The notes below the pieces were generated by a model. The model did no database searches, had not been told where the DNA came from, and worked only from the letters and a program-made list of their open reading frames with translations. Of a stretch of 64,000 bases of DNA, positions 1 through 10,510 are shown piece by piece (position 1 is the stretch's first letter; the number at the start of each line of letters is the position of its first letter). Both the position numbers and the translations under genes were made by a program. The stretch comes from Bolinopsis microptera (Eukaryota > Ctenophora > Tentaculata > Lobata > Bolinopsidae): positions 8,812,901-8,876,900 of the forward strand of contig NC_087082.1 in the NCBI RefSeq assembly GCF_026151205.1, read 5' to 3'.

Positions 1-51
1 TTCAACATTATATTTATGAGATCATTGACGCATAGTGCCAGTGGTAAACAA

Positions 52-57
52 TTTATT
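52..57 (-). promoter_or_regulatory. Poly(A) signal of GPCR 1
   Basis: AATAAA on the minus strand, about 195 nt beyond the GPCR 1 stop codon, in AT-rich sequence. Position and hexamer fit the 3' end of that gene. Confidence 0.45.
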
Positions 58-252
58 TGAAGAGCAATCATATCATGATTATGAGTTGTGAATTGGGGCG
101 GGAACTTATATCTTTATATCTATTTCTTCACAAATAATACACCCAAGATTTGTTATACTTGTAGTCGTGGCATTGCAATTTGTATAATAGTGGTACTAGT
201 TCTCCACTAAATAGAAATATCACACGATGCGGATTGCGGCTGAAGGATCACA

Positions 253-3200
253 CTACACAGAGTTTAAATCAAAAATAGCTGGCTGTTCATTCTTGTCCAC
301 CGCCGAGAGAGTATGATTACGCAAAAGACTTCGTCCACGATGTTTTTGCTGAGGTGAATTGTCATGGAAAGATCTCGTTCCTCTGAACTTGAATTCTTGT
401 TGGTTTACGAATGGCATTTTTATGCGTGCCCGAGGTACCTGATGGTTACCATGGTTAACATGGTTACCAAGGGACTCATCTTCATCACAAGGGGAAGCTC
501 GACTTGTTTCATGTAATATTTCAAGATCACTATCAGTTGCATGTTCATTCTGTGGTAAATGTGGATCGCTGCTACAACAAGATGGTGATCCAACCTTACT
601 TGATAGAATGTCATTGATTTGAGATCCAATCAGGTTAATACTAGAACCCATTGACAGGGCATCTGTAAAAAATGTATCTTGAACCTTACGAGATGGTTGC
701 TGATTGTCACTAACATTCATTTGATGTTTTCTTGGTGATCTTTGATTATTCGTAATGGGGATCTTGATTTCCAAGTCTTCACAGTGGTATCCATTTTCTT
801 GTGATTGGTGATATTTTTTGGTGCTTGGTGGCACCCGATGGTGATAGTTGCTAGGTGACACCCCAAGGTGATGGTTGGTAGGTGACATCCCACGGTGATG
901 GTTGTTAGGTGACATCTCACGGGTGCTTAGTGACCGTTTGGATGTAACCTCAGGTGATGAAGGTTGTATCAGGGGTGATGTTTTTGAGGAAAAGCTCCGT
1001 GTCTTGTTTTGACAGTATTCTTTGAAGTGGCTGTTGGTTACGATGTATACTATTGGGTTACAGAGGGTGTTTAGCAGAGAGGTTGTACACTGAAAATAGA
1101 ACTGTCAGAGATGACAACAATAACTGCAATCATGCCCAATATACGACCGATGGTCCGATGATACTACTTTCAGCTTCTGCTCTCAGACATGCTTGTTTTC
1201 AGTCAACTTCAAACTGAATTGATGACTGTGGTGATAATAAATAATTGAAATACAAGTAACTGACCTGGACTGTCCATACAGTTGGGTGAATTAAGTGACC
1301 TCCCCCAACCAAGTTACCGTAGATACTTGTAACTACTCCTGGTCCCACCGAGACCATGAACAATCCTGAGAACAGGGAATTGTTTGAGTGGCTGTCACTT
1401 TATAAGTGGAGCTAGACGCAGGTATTATTGAAACATGGTATTCTCAGTCGACAGATCATTTATTTGTTAATTCACTGACATGGTACCAGTGTTTGCCACT
1501 GTAGCACTGAACACAACGTTTCACCCTGAAAAATGGTTCTTACCCACAACCAGAGACACCGTGAGAGGAGCCCTCCAAAAGGGGGTATCTTCACCCCTTC
1601 TCTTGCTGTACTCCTTAGCCTCCCTCAGGATAACCACATAAAGACAAGTCACCACAGAAAGGGGGAACAGAGTATACACACTAGCTACGCCCACTGCTAG
1701 CATCCCGTGTGCACGGCCTTTTGCTGCTGGCGCGTACCTGTGGGTATGTTGAAGAGGGTTACATCAGAACTGTGTTTTCTGGGGTGTATGTCAGGAGTAT
1801 AGTATGTCAGGACCTGGATAAGACTTTCCTGTTATTTTCACTGTTAGGGGTGCATTTTTAATTTTACTGGACATGGAGGTAAGAAGAATTGGTTCAGTAT
1901 TTTGGGAGGAAACGTGGATGCAAATAAACTGGGTTTTGTTAATTTGCACTGCAGTACTCACTCGATACAGCAAGTAAAGATTCTGGGTAGAAAGACACGT
2001 GACTGAAGCCGCCAAGCACCATCAATAGTGGGATCAGACACCACATAGCCAGAATAGTCGTTACATAGGTCGTTCCTCGCACTGATATCAGAAACCTGTT
2101 CAGTGAAGATTATATTAGGAAGACTGAGAGTGGGTTGCGATTGAATAAGATTAAACTTATGGCCTGTTCACTGTTGGGATCCTAGGAGCATATCCAATTA
2201 GTTCCACCGATATCTCATCGTCCTGCAGACAGTGGCGTAACTTTAGTGGCTGATTTAACTTGGCGCCCCCCGGCGGCTCGAAAAAGTCGCCCAAATTTTT
2301 TGTGTCCCTAAAAAAAAAAAAAGAAAAAAGGTCGGGTACCTTTTTTTGGCGCCCCCTACAGCTTTTTTGCGCCCCTGGAGCAAAAAAAGGACCCCAAAAA
2401 TTTTTTTCACACCGACTGAGCGCTAAATTGGACAGGGGAATACACCAATAAGGCGTTATTTTCAGTGAGAGGTCATAAAATTCAAGAAAAATTCAAGAAA
2501 AAACCTAGGGGCGACTTTTCGTTGAGAAAGGGCGCCTTTTTGGCGCCCCCGGCGTAGCCGGGATGGCCGGGGCAGCGTTACGCCACTGCCTGCAGACTCA
2601 AATTATTACTATTACTCTATTAGTATTTCGTTGTAGGTTTATAACCTACCAAGATGCGCGCCGAGTTGGACTCGTCGACGGTCTAATAATTGGAACAAAT
2701 ATTTTAAGAGTTCCACCCGTTAACCATTTCGATGATGATAAAATACAAATATTTTCCAATAAAATGGCTATTGACTTCTGATGGCTATATTCAATTATAC
2801 AACTACCAGTGAACCAGTCACCAGTCACCTACCTAAGAGGAAATATGATATTGTAGAATTTCTGAATAGTAATGAAGGTGACGATCCAAATCTCCATTAA
2901 CATGATCCATGCTTGCATGAGAGCAGTTGAAATACACAGCAGCTCACCCAATACCCACCTTCCTGGAACATACTGAGTTAAAATAATTGCATCTCAATTT
3001 CAACTTCGTCTCTTTTAAGGGCAGGTTAATTTTAAGCTTGGTGCCTCCCAGATACACTTAAATAAAATACAGATTTGTATTTATTAGCGTTATTAGGACC
3101 TCAGAACAGTATTTTGTAAGACAGTTTTAGACGACAGATATTCTGTCATATCAGTCACCATACATTTTTAACAAACATGTTAAACATTTTAATAATATGT

Positions 3201-4108
3201 CTTACTAGTAATAGTGGTGATGAGCATTGGCAAAGTTACAACAGGGTTAATAAGGAGATCATTAATAGCCAGGTAAAGGAGGAACCGTCTTACCGTCCTC
3301 CCTATCCTGCTTATCTTGTGTTGTCTTGTGTAGCAGAGTACCAGTGTGTTGCCTGTGGAGGAGGCGTGGTGAGTGAGGCGTAGTGATGAGGCGTAGTGAG
3401 TGAGGTGTAGTGAGTGAGGCGTGGTGAGGAAGGTGTAGTGATGAGGCGTAGTGAGTGAGGTGTAGTGAGTGAGGCGTGGTGAGGAAGGTGTACTAAGTGA
3501 GGCGTAGTGACGAGGTGTAGTGAGTGAGGCGTAGTGACGAGGTGTAGTGAGGAAGGTGTAGTGACGAGGTGTAGTGAGTGAGGCGTAGTGACGAGGTGTA
3601 GTAAGTGAGGCGTAGTGACGAGGTGTAGTGAGTGAGGCGTAGTGACGAGGTGTAGTGAGGAAGGTGTAGTGACGAGGTGTAGTGAGTGAGGCGTGGTGAG
3701 TGAGGCGTAGTGATGAGGCGTGGTGAGTGAGGCGTAGTGATGAGGCGTAGTGAGTGAGGTGTAGTGAGTGAGGCGTTGAGGATCTTACGTAACTTACTTT
3801 ACGTGGCACGTGCGGTCAAGGTTTTATTGGTGGTGTTTAGGAAGATGAAATAAAAGTTATAGATTCAAGGAATGATGTCCACGAGTGATATAAAGGTTCA
3901 TCGAAATTTAAAGTGTCAAAAAGATTCCACCCGAGCATCGACAGAAATGCACTGTTCCCTCTCCCTCAGTCCCAAACTTACCTACAACAGATAGAATCAA
4001 GGCCACGGACAAGTACGTAGCTACGCCATAACCAGCAATGACTGAAAGAAGGACTGGCCGGTCAAGTGTCTCCTTGAGCAGTAATTCGTGTGCTCTCCTG
4101 TCAGACAT
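253..4108 (-). CDS. Orphan class A-like GPCR (GPCR 1), 7 exons, complete
   Basis: Exons on the minus strand: 4108-3982, 3301-3206, 2962-2833, 2095-1962, 1726-1544, 1365-1265 and 1089-253. Joined they give 535 aa with consistent phase at every junction. The ATG at 4106-4108 leads into a short N-terminus and TM1 (about 19-42). TM2 has LAxxD (53-57). TM3 has the conserved Cys84. TM7 has NPIVY (268-272), followed by a tail of about 260 residues. The tail holds three Ser-Pro-Asn-His-His-like repeats (about 316-342). Oddities: the DRY position reads Gln-Lys-Phe (108-110), TM6 lacks the usual Cys-Trp-x-Pro, and TM1 lacks the usual Asn. These suggest altered G-protein coupling or a divergent receptor (inference). 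The exon 2 acceptor (GATAG) and exon 5 acceptor (1726 or 1737) are the least certain junctions. The ligand cannot be told. It should be a plasma-membrane receptor. Confidence 0.8.
2230..2588. mobile_element. hAT-type MITE (359 bp) inside intron 3 of GPCR 1
   Basis: The ends are perfect 12-bp inverted repeats, CAGTGGCGTAAC at 2230-2241 and its complement at 2577-2588. They are flanked by identical 8-bp direct repeats CCTGCAGA (2222-2229 and 2589-2596). An 8-bp target duplication with CA..TG ends is the signature of hAT transposons. No transposase is encoded, so movement depended on a hAT transposase elsewhere. The interior is rich in GGCGCCCC and A-runs and holds a GC hairpin with triloop GTA near 2548. 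The perfect TIRs and TSD suggest recent insertion. Confidence 0.9.
3363..3776. repeat. Minisatellite in intron 1 of GPCR 1
   Basis: Irregular tandem array built from GAGGCGTAGTGA, GAGGTGTAGTGAGT and GAGGAAGGTGTAGTGA modules, about 410 bp. It lies entirely in intron 1 (3302-3981), starting about 60 bp from the exon 2 acceptor. The reverse strand reads as an open His/Thr/Pro-rich frame only because the modules lack stops in that frame. Confidence 0.9.
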
Positions 4109-6328
4109 CAACTAGTCGAAAAACTTTTGAAGAGTCGTGGATCACTTGGAGATAACAAATGATTTCTAATATAAATAACGAGAATAGTTTGACTGTACCG
4201 AAACATGTATCCAGTTAAAAGACTCATTTAAGATGAAACTTTATGATTATAGTCAATATCATAGCGGCTGTGACTAATATTACCGAATGTTTCTTTGACT
4301 TTATTGAGTTGGCATGAGAATAATGGTTTTAATTTGTATCTCAGGCAATCCCGGTTCAACATAGTGGTAGCAAGAGATACAATTAGCAAGGGAAACCATT
4401 CGATTAATTCAAATGCAAAGTTATTACAGTGACTGAAATTTTGTATTTTTGAGTAAAACGGTCGTGGTCAAATAGAACTATAGTATCATATCACACAAAA
4501 ATTACTGGGCTCCTTTCTGCATACATTTAAATTAAATCGTAGGGGACGGAATATTTATTTAAAAATTATACATATTTGAAATTTGATGTTTAAATGGCTG
4601 ATACTGAGTGTGAGCCTAAAATGATATTTCTATTCTGAAGCATTTTTGTTTGACGCACGGTATATAAGTAAATTTAAAGTGATAAACACATTATGGTCAC
4701 AATTGATAAAATATACAAATCTTAACGCACAGTTACCAAGTTGGTGAATGTTTTACAAACACAAGGAAGAGATCCGATGCTATAGATAATATGCTGAGAG
4801 AGCAAAAAGTAGCTAGCTAGAGTTTGACCGATTCAATCCAATATACCTTTCTGAGCACCCCAGTACAATTTTTCGTGCACTGCTTATAATATAATGAGAT
4901 CGACAAGTTCAACAAGTGGATCTTTGGACCACTTCATGGCCTTTCTTACAGTCACAATATCGCATCGATATATTATGTTAAAAACGGTAGACCAAGGTGC
5001 TATTCATTAATCAAAACTATTCATGCCAATATTATTAAGCCAACTTATACTTTTTTCCTCTCGTAGACGTTTAAGAAAATTGATAGAATGAATGTAACGA
5101 TAAGTTCGCAAAGCATGATCCTCGATTGTCGAAAAGTTGACTTTTTATGGCACTTAATTAAACTATGCTCAATAAAGCAAGCTCTTGGATGATGATAATC
5201 TGATTAAATTCTTCTTCGAGCGGTTCACTGTCAAGAAGTTATGACTTTGAACAAACCTCTAAGATCAGCTGGGAACTCTACCTTAGCTTTATTAAAAAAG
5301 GACAACTCTCGGTACACCATAGTGAGAATGCGTATGTGGTATGGCCACAAAAGTCAATAAAACACGTACGTGGTTGAGTTTTAAGAAAGATTCTGTTATT
5401 ATATGTTGCTTGTTCAGTTGTTGCCATGCTGGTTAAACTTAAGGGGGCCGGGGGAGGTAAGGGGGTCTTCATGAAAATTCTCTCAAATATAAAATTGATT
5501 TTATATTTGTTTCTTTGCTTCTGATAGAGAGGGAGTAATATTTATCAGTATCAACTGCTTTTGGTGATATGGAAAAATACTGTTCCTAGCCGAATTTTTA
5601 CAGTCCTGAAAATCGAGTCTAAAAATCTATTCTCCTACATTTTTCAGCAATCACCCTGAAACTTCCAAAATATGTTCCAGGGATCATATTTTAGATGAAA
5701 TGACTCAGACAGAATTTTGAGATAGGCCTTCAAAATTTTTGTTATTCTATTTTGAAAATCTTGGACCTCAAAAAATTGTAAAAAACGAGGTCCAAGATTT
5801 TCATTTTATTTAATGATTATGAGGGGCCCCTTAATGAAAAATTAAATATTTGGTCTTTAAATCTAAAATTTAAAAGAATATCAAATATGCACGATTTGTT
5901 ATTTCACATTTGTCGCGGGTAACTGAGACGTTCGAGATTTTTCGCGGAGAACTGCAGAGAAAATCCCAATTTTTCACGGGTAACAGCTAACGTGAAAATC
6001 CCCCCCCCCCCCAACCCCCTAACACCTACACCCATAATTTAATTACATTGTGGGTCCGCTCATGCCGCACCGACATTGCTACTATAAACAGTTTAACTCT
6101 CAGATCAAGTGAACACTGCTTTAATGATGATGATTAATAACTAGACTCTCCACTTGACTTACAGTTACACTATCACGTGTTTTACTTCAGCATGTTCTCT
6201 AGGCCTAGGTGGCTCTGATCTAGGTAAACTATAGGTAAAAATATAATATTAATCATAAGCTAAAATGTACTAATCTTTGTATTCTAAATGGGGAAAAGAA
6301 GAAACATTGTCAGTCAGTCGAGAAAATT
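4109..6328. other. Intergenic, no gene seen
   Basis: AT-rich sequence upstream of GPCR 1. Any 5' UTR or promoter of GPCR 1 should be at its left edge, but no clear TATA, CCAAT or CpG-rich block is visible. Apart from the inverted repeat at 5753-5803 and a C-run near 6001, nothing stands out. Confidence 0.5.
5753..5803. repeat. Perfect inverted repeat (17-bp arms, 17-nt loop)
   Basis: The left arm 5753-5769 is the exact complement of 5787-5803, built around CTTGGACCTC/GAGGTCCAAG. It sits alone in AT-rich sequence upstream of GPCR 1. It may be a small fold-back element. No function is visible. Confidence 0.7.
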
Positions 6329-6562
6329 GTGATCAGTCAGGCTAAATGGCAGCTTTGTAGATGTTGTGACAATGCTAGTAGTGGTCCCAGGCTTGCGACT
6401 GGAATTGCGGTGTTAAATCGATTTTACGGTATACCAACGATCCACCTCCCACTTGTTGTTTGGTACTTAGCATTAATAGTGACAGTGTTAGCTGTAGCCA
6501 TTTATAGCAAGAATCTTAAAACTAAAGGGGATGACAAGGAAAAGGGGAAGGAAAAAGAATAA
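6329..6562 (+). CDS. Possible terminal exon, small membrane protein (weak)
   Basis: Open frame with no internal ATG, so any coding use would be as a 3' exon. It encodes one strongly hydrophobic stretch (PLVVWYLALIVTVLAVAIY) followed by a Lys/Glu-rich tail ending in GKEKE. The look is that of a C-terminal membrane anchor with a charged cytosolic tail. The frame stays open upstream of 6329 and I found no convincing acceptor. AATAAA follows within about 75 nt (near 6627). I do not recognise the protein. It could be chance. Confidence 0.25.
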   Translation: MISQAKWQLCRCCDNASSGPRLATGIAVLNRFYGIPTIHLPLVVWYLALIVTVLAVAIYSKNLKTKGDDKEKGKEKE

Positions 6563-6912
6563 CGGAACAAACAATTAATTAAAGTATTTACAGGAGCATT
6601 AGTTATTGTAATTACAAGCTTCAATAATAAATCACTGACTAAAACATGACACTTGGTTGTTGGTACGCTCGCCCATTTTCACTGGTCAGTCTAAACTTCA
6701 GTTTAGCACATTGTACACTTATTCACCTAAGTTTCAGAATTTTTTCAGTTTAGCAGAGTTAGTACCCGTGTTTCAATAAAATCAAAAGATATCAGTGGAG
6801 TTCTTTAATAATGTTATGGTCATCTAGAATACCGAACTTCCTGAGTGACTATTCAGAACCGCTCCCACTAAATCGCTCGCCCAAATTTTTAAAAACTTCT
6901 TGTGAAAAGGCC

Positions 6913-7088
6913 TTGTCATACGTTGTATGACCCGCCGCGCACGAAGTGCGCGGCTCCCCCTGTAGCGTCGAAGACGCTACAGTATAGTGAAGCTGCCACT
7001 ATAGTGAAGCTGCCACTATAGTGAAGCTGCCACTATAGTGAAGCTGCCACTATAGTGAAGCGGCAGTGGGGGTCACCGCGTGATACAA
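6913..7088. mobile_element. Triloop-hairpin mini-element, copy 1
   Basis: Starts TTGTCATACG and ends CGTGATACAA. Four hairpins in order, each with a 3-nt loop: H1 6915-6931 (7 bp, loop GTT), H2 6934-6954 (9 bp, loop GAA), H3 6960-6982 (10 bp, loop GAA) and H4 7073-7083 (4 bp, loop CGC). Between H3 and H4 is a 17-bp tandem repeat, TATAGTGAAGCTGCCAC, about 4.5 copies. The left 48 bp is identical in the copies at 11393 and 57468. No coding capacity. Confidence 0.85.
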
Positions 7089-7144
7089 AAAAGGCCCTGA
7101 GGCTATGCATTAATGATTAATGCAATGAAAGTATTTAAAATCGG

Positions 7145-7425
7145 TGTTTTTATGCTGATTCCGAATCACCCCCCATGACACGTAGGGTAAAACTAAAAAT
7201 GCTTCTCTGGAGAATTGTGGGCAAAAAATGTTTTGGTCACGTGACAGGCCAGTTAAACACGAATTCGATTGTTTAGGGCTCGGGTGAGGGTTAGGGTTGT
7301 GGTTAGGGTTGTGGTTAGGGTTTAGTAAGGGTTGGTATTAGGATTTATGTAAAACCGTTTTGTTTGGCTGCAAAACCATAAAAACCAAAGTCACGTGATA
7401 ATGTTTGGGCGAGCAAATTAGTAAG
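7145..7425 (+). repeat. Telomere-motif MITE family, diverged copy
   Basis: Begins near CTGATTCCGAATCACCCCCC and contains TCACGTGA motifs near both ends with a central run of GGTTAGGG variants. Homologous copies lie at about 7790, 8395, 27570 and 54908. GCTCGCCCAAA at about 6875 and TTTGGGCGAGC at about 7408 form an 11-bp inverted pair around this copy and the hairpin element. Confidence 0.65.
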
Positions 7426-7789
7426 AGCTATTCAGAACCCTACCCAGCTACCCTTCCATTGTTCTATACTATTACTATTATACATGACCCCAACCTTAAA
7501 TAATAGCCTAATTAACATTAGGCGCAGTTTATGTCTGCGCCAAAAGCACACTCCCCAAATTGCGCGCATTACTGTAACTTCTTTGTTCTTTCAAAGTTCA
7601 TGAATCGAGGAAAATTATTTTGCAATGTTTCAGAGTCAATATATGCACTTATACAAATCACTTGGAATACTTTTGAAAGAGAATAACAAGCTCAAAAACG
7701 CTACTGATGACTGACGTATTTCTCCATAAAAAGCACGAGCGTGCTAAATCACTCTACAGTCGATCTTCGAGATTGTTCTAAAAGGGCCC

Positions 7790-8105
7790 CCGACGGTTGT
7801 AACCAACTTCAATCGATGTATTTTCGGACGCTGATTCCGAATCACCCCCCATGACATAGGGTTAAAATGCTCCCCTGACGAGATATTGGCGAAAAACTGT
7901 CTCGATCACGTGATATGACCGTATAAGGAAGTTAGTCTAATTTCTCGTTAGGGTTAGGGTTTCAGCATATGTTTTTGTTAAGGATAGGGTTAGGGTTAGG
8001 GTTGGGATCAGATTAGAGGGTTAGGGTTTCGAAAAGTCGTTCAGAACCAGCTAGAGAACGGGTTGAAAAAGTCACGTGACAGTCGAGTGTAGAGTGATTA
8101 ATCAT
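7790..8105 (+). repeat. Telomere-motif MITE family, best copy
   Basis: Most complete copy of the dispersed family. It runs from a GATGTATTTT..ACGCTGATTCCG end through TCACGTGAT, a block of tandem TTAGGG motifs, and GTCACGTGAC to GAGTGATTAATCATC. There is no open frame. I see no terminal inverted repeat beyond the E-box palindromes, so the transposon class is unknown. Confidence 0.7.
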
Positions 8106-8394
8106 CATCCTAAAAAGCACAAGTAATAGCGTACGCGAGAAGCTTTTGTCGAGGTCCCTCGAAAGTGATCTTAAACGATTCCCCGTTCAATTTTGGTCGA
8201 GGAACGCCAACTTAGTGCACAACCAAGGAAGTTATAAACATATTACATATTTCATACGTATCAAATTGGATGTGCTTTTGGCGGAAATATAACGTGCGCC
8301 TTAACTTTAATTGACGATGTCAATTCATAGCAGCTCGGCGCGGCACAGTTAAGTAGCGCATCTCGCCGATCTAGCCAGGTAACGGCACAGTAAC

Positions 8395-8690
8395 TAGCAC
8401 AGTAACGCATCGCGCTACAAGCCTTAACTGTAACCCTAACCCAAATCCCAATCCCTATAAGTATAACTGAAGCATATTATACTAAAACCCCAACCCTAAC
8501 GAGAAATTAGGCCGACTTCCATAGATGGTCTTGTCACGTGATCAAGACAGTTTTTCGCCGATATCTCGCCAGGGGAGCATTCTATTATATATTAATCCTA
8601 TATCATGTGAAACGATTCGCCTTCGGAATCAGCGTTAAAAAATACATCAATACAAGTCGGTTTCAACTGTAGATGGTCCTGGGTCCTGTT
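8395..8690 (-). repeat. Telomere-motif MITE family, inverted copy
   Basis: Same family as the copy at 7790, opposite orientation (CCCTAA motifs, then GAATCAGCG and the AATACATC end). The two copies lie head to head about 290 bp apart and could pair as a large stem. Confidence 0.7.
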
Positions 8691-9551
8691 AGTGTTAGAA
8701 AATTGAAATGTTCGAGTATTGAGTGATTTAGCATATTGCTCGAGGGCTGCAGACGTGACCCGGCCAGAACCACCAAATCAAATTAGCTGATAATAAGATA
8801 AGAATCCTAACTCGCCCCGCTGTTTACTTTTTATAGTGCAAACATGTGAACGTTATGAAGATCTCGAGTATCAACTCTAGAATTGCATTATCGAACCTTA
8901 ATTCATGAATTGGGCACGCCACAAAGAGTCACAATATATAACCTGAACGAGCTGGGTTCATGTTATACAGGGTGATGCAAAAAGAATTTTGGTATTTTAA
9001 ATGTCCATAATTTCTGAGACAAATTAAAAAATCGCTCTATGTACTCCCTGGCGCGTGGGGACACGTTTTTGCTAGTAGTAGTAGTTGGCTACGTTATTTT
9101 ACGGGTATCGAATCTCGCGACTTCAACGAAGTCCTGGGGACAAGTTTTCAATAATCGATAATATTTTCAGCCCCTATCGTTCTAAACATCGTTAGGGCTT
9201 TCCCAGAAACTAACTCTCATCATCCTAGGATAATCGTGTGTCGCACAGCACTTGTTTCAGTAACGATAGTAGTCGCCTTAACGACAGAATGACGTGTACG
9301 TTTCGGTCACCTGTGAAAAAAGTAAGTGAGATATCAAAAATCTGAGAAAAACCCGTTGGATAAAAGCCTTTTAGGTAGGTGCTAGTCAAGATTTCATCTC
9401 TTTAGACCTTAAGATGGCTTCTAATTGATACATGTTTCGGCGGCGCGCGCTTCGCGCGCGAAAAGTGGCATGCAACGTATGTCAAGCTTCTAACACCTCG
9501 TAAAAACTTTTAAAAAGTAAAATTCGCCCGCGACTTACAAAAAGCAACATA

Positions 9552-9583
9552 AACGTGTCCCCAAAAATCTTTGGGGACACGTT
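9552..9583. repeat. Inverted repeat, 14-bp perfect stem
   Basis: Arms 9552-9565 and 9570-9583 pair perfectly around a 4-nt loop (AACGTGTCCCC...). The same GGGGACACGTT motif occurs singly near 9056. A GC palindrome with loop CTT lies near 9443. Confidence 0.7.
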
Positions 9584-9990
9584 GAGTCGAGCGCTTGAGG
9601 AGCGCGCTTGTTTCCAGCTAGCCAAGTAGCTACAAACTTATATTATACTAACCACGGAAACTGAAATTGTGGATATTTCGGTTCTCGTTGTGATAGGACT
9701 AGTTTGGTCATACATAACAATGGCACACAGTTAATTACTGTGAGATAATAAAAATAAACTACATTATATAACTGTAAGTGTAATATAACGAGTAAAATGT
9801 AGTTATTACAAAGTGTATTGTACTTATCATGAAGGTAGCCGAGACATAGAGGCGGTGTTTTGATTTCCTTGGAAGGAATTCAATGTATCGGTGAGTATGT
9901 GTGTGATAAACAACACATTCTTAAAAACTCTAGTTAACTGGGAACGACATACAGCCGGCGTGAGTGTATGCTGTGAAACGGAGCGCTGTC

Positions 9991-10024
9991 ATTGGCTGCG
10001 CTGTCATTGGTTGCAGCGACCAAT
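9991..10024 (+). promoter_or_regulatory. Triple CCAAT-box promoter of the zinc-finger gene
   Basis: ATTGG at 9991-9995 and 10006-10010 (inverted CCAAT) and CCAAT at 10020-10024, spaced 10-15 bp apart and 105-140 bp upstream of the ATG at 10129. Clustered CCAAT boxes are NF-Y sites of TATA-less promoters (known biology). The transcription start was not located. Confidence 0.6.
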
Positions 10025-10128
10025 CAGGATCCAGCTGGCTGGCTTCCAGAATAACACCACGCCACGCTGCGGGCTTTTCAGTTACATCTGTTTCTATTTT
10101 AAGAATCTTTACTTTTGATCTTGTCGCC

Positions 10129-10510
10129 ATGGTTAGGTGTTTTATCTGTAACGAGGAGTTTTCGACAAAAGCATGGGTAGATAAACATCTCAGGTTAGTC
10201 TATTGTCTTGCAGCGCACGCTTGCCTGATTGTTATTGAGACTTAAATTAATCAAAGTTAACAGAACAGTTGTAAAGCTTAAGATTGTAACCATGTCATAA
10301 GATAAATTAGATACCAGTTGTTATTTATACAGTTATTATAATTACAGAATCTTAAGTCGTGACATTCGCTGGATTAATTTATTTCCGGCTCAAATAATCG
10401 TATAATGATTAATATTTGCTATGCTTTACAGGTCCATCCATCCTGGAGAAAAATCAATTAAGTGCCAGGATTGTTCATCGCTGTTTCTTACCTATGATAG
10501 CTTGAATGAA
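10129..10510 (+). CDS. C2H2 zinc-finger protein, first two coding exons (partial)
   Basis: Exon 1 10129-10193 and exon 2 10432-10510 join in phase with GT and AG signals. The ATG is in a strong Kozak context (GCCATGG). The 48 residues hold one complete finger, Cys-x2-Cys-x12-His-x4-His (Cys4, Cys7, His20, His25), then a PGEK linker. A second Cys-x2-Cys follows (about residues 33-36), its histidines expected in the next exon. Exon 2 ends in phase 0 at a good GTAAGT donor. I could not find the continuation in the window, so the gene is either long-intron, 3'-truncated or a fragment. It would be a nuclear nucleic-acid-binding protein. It lies between the mariner-like ends, which may be coincidence. 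Confidence 0.6.

Noticed and set aside
3206-3809. 206-codon minus frame with SLTTPRHYA repeats
   Set aside because: Only its first-listed C-terminal part (3206-3301) is a GPCR 1 exon. The rest reads the intron 1 minisatellite.
6913-7088. Hammerhead or other known small ribozyme in the hairpin elements
   Set aside because: No CUGAUGA/GAAA hammerhead core is present, and the serial simple hairpins do not form the nested pseudoknot of HDV-like ribozymes by eye.
7260-8010. True telomere or chromosome end
   Set aside because: TTAGGG copies are few, imperfect, internal to a dispersed repeat and flanked by ordinary sequence on both sides.
9964-10245. 93-codon frame starting upstream of the zinc finger
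   Set aside because: The upstream part overlaps the CCAAT promoter. The Kozak ATG at 10129 and the splice donor at 10193 define the real exon.
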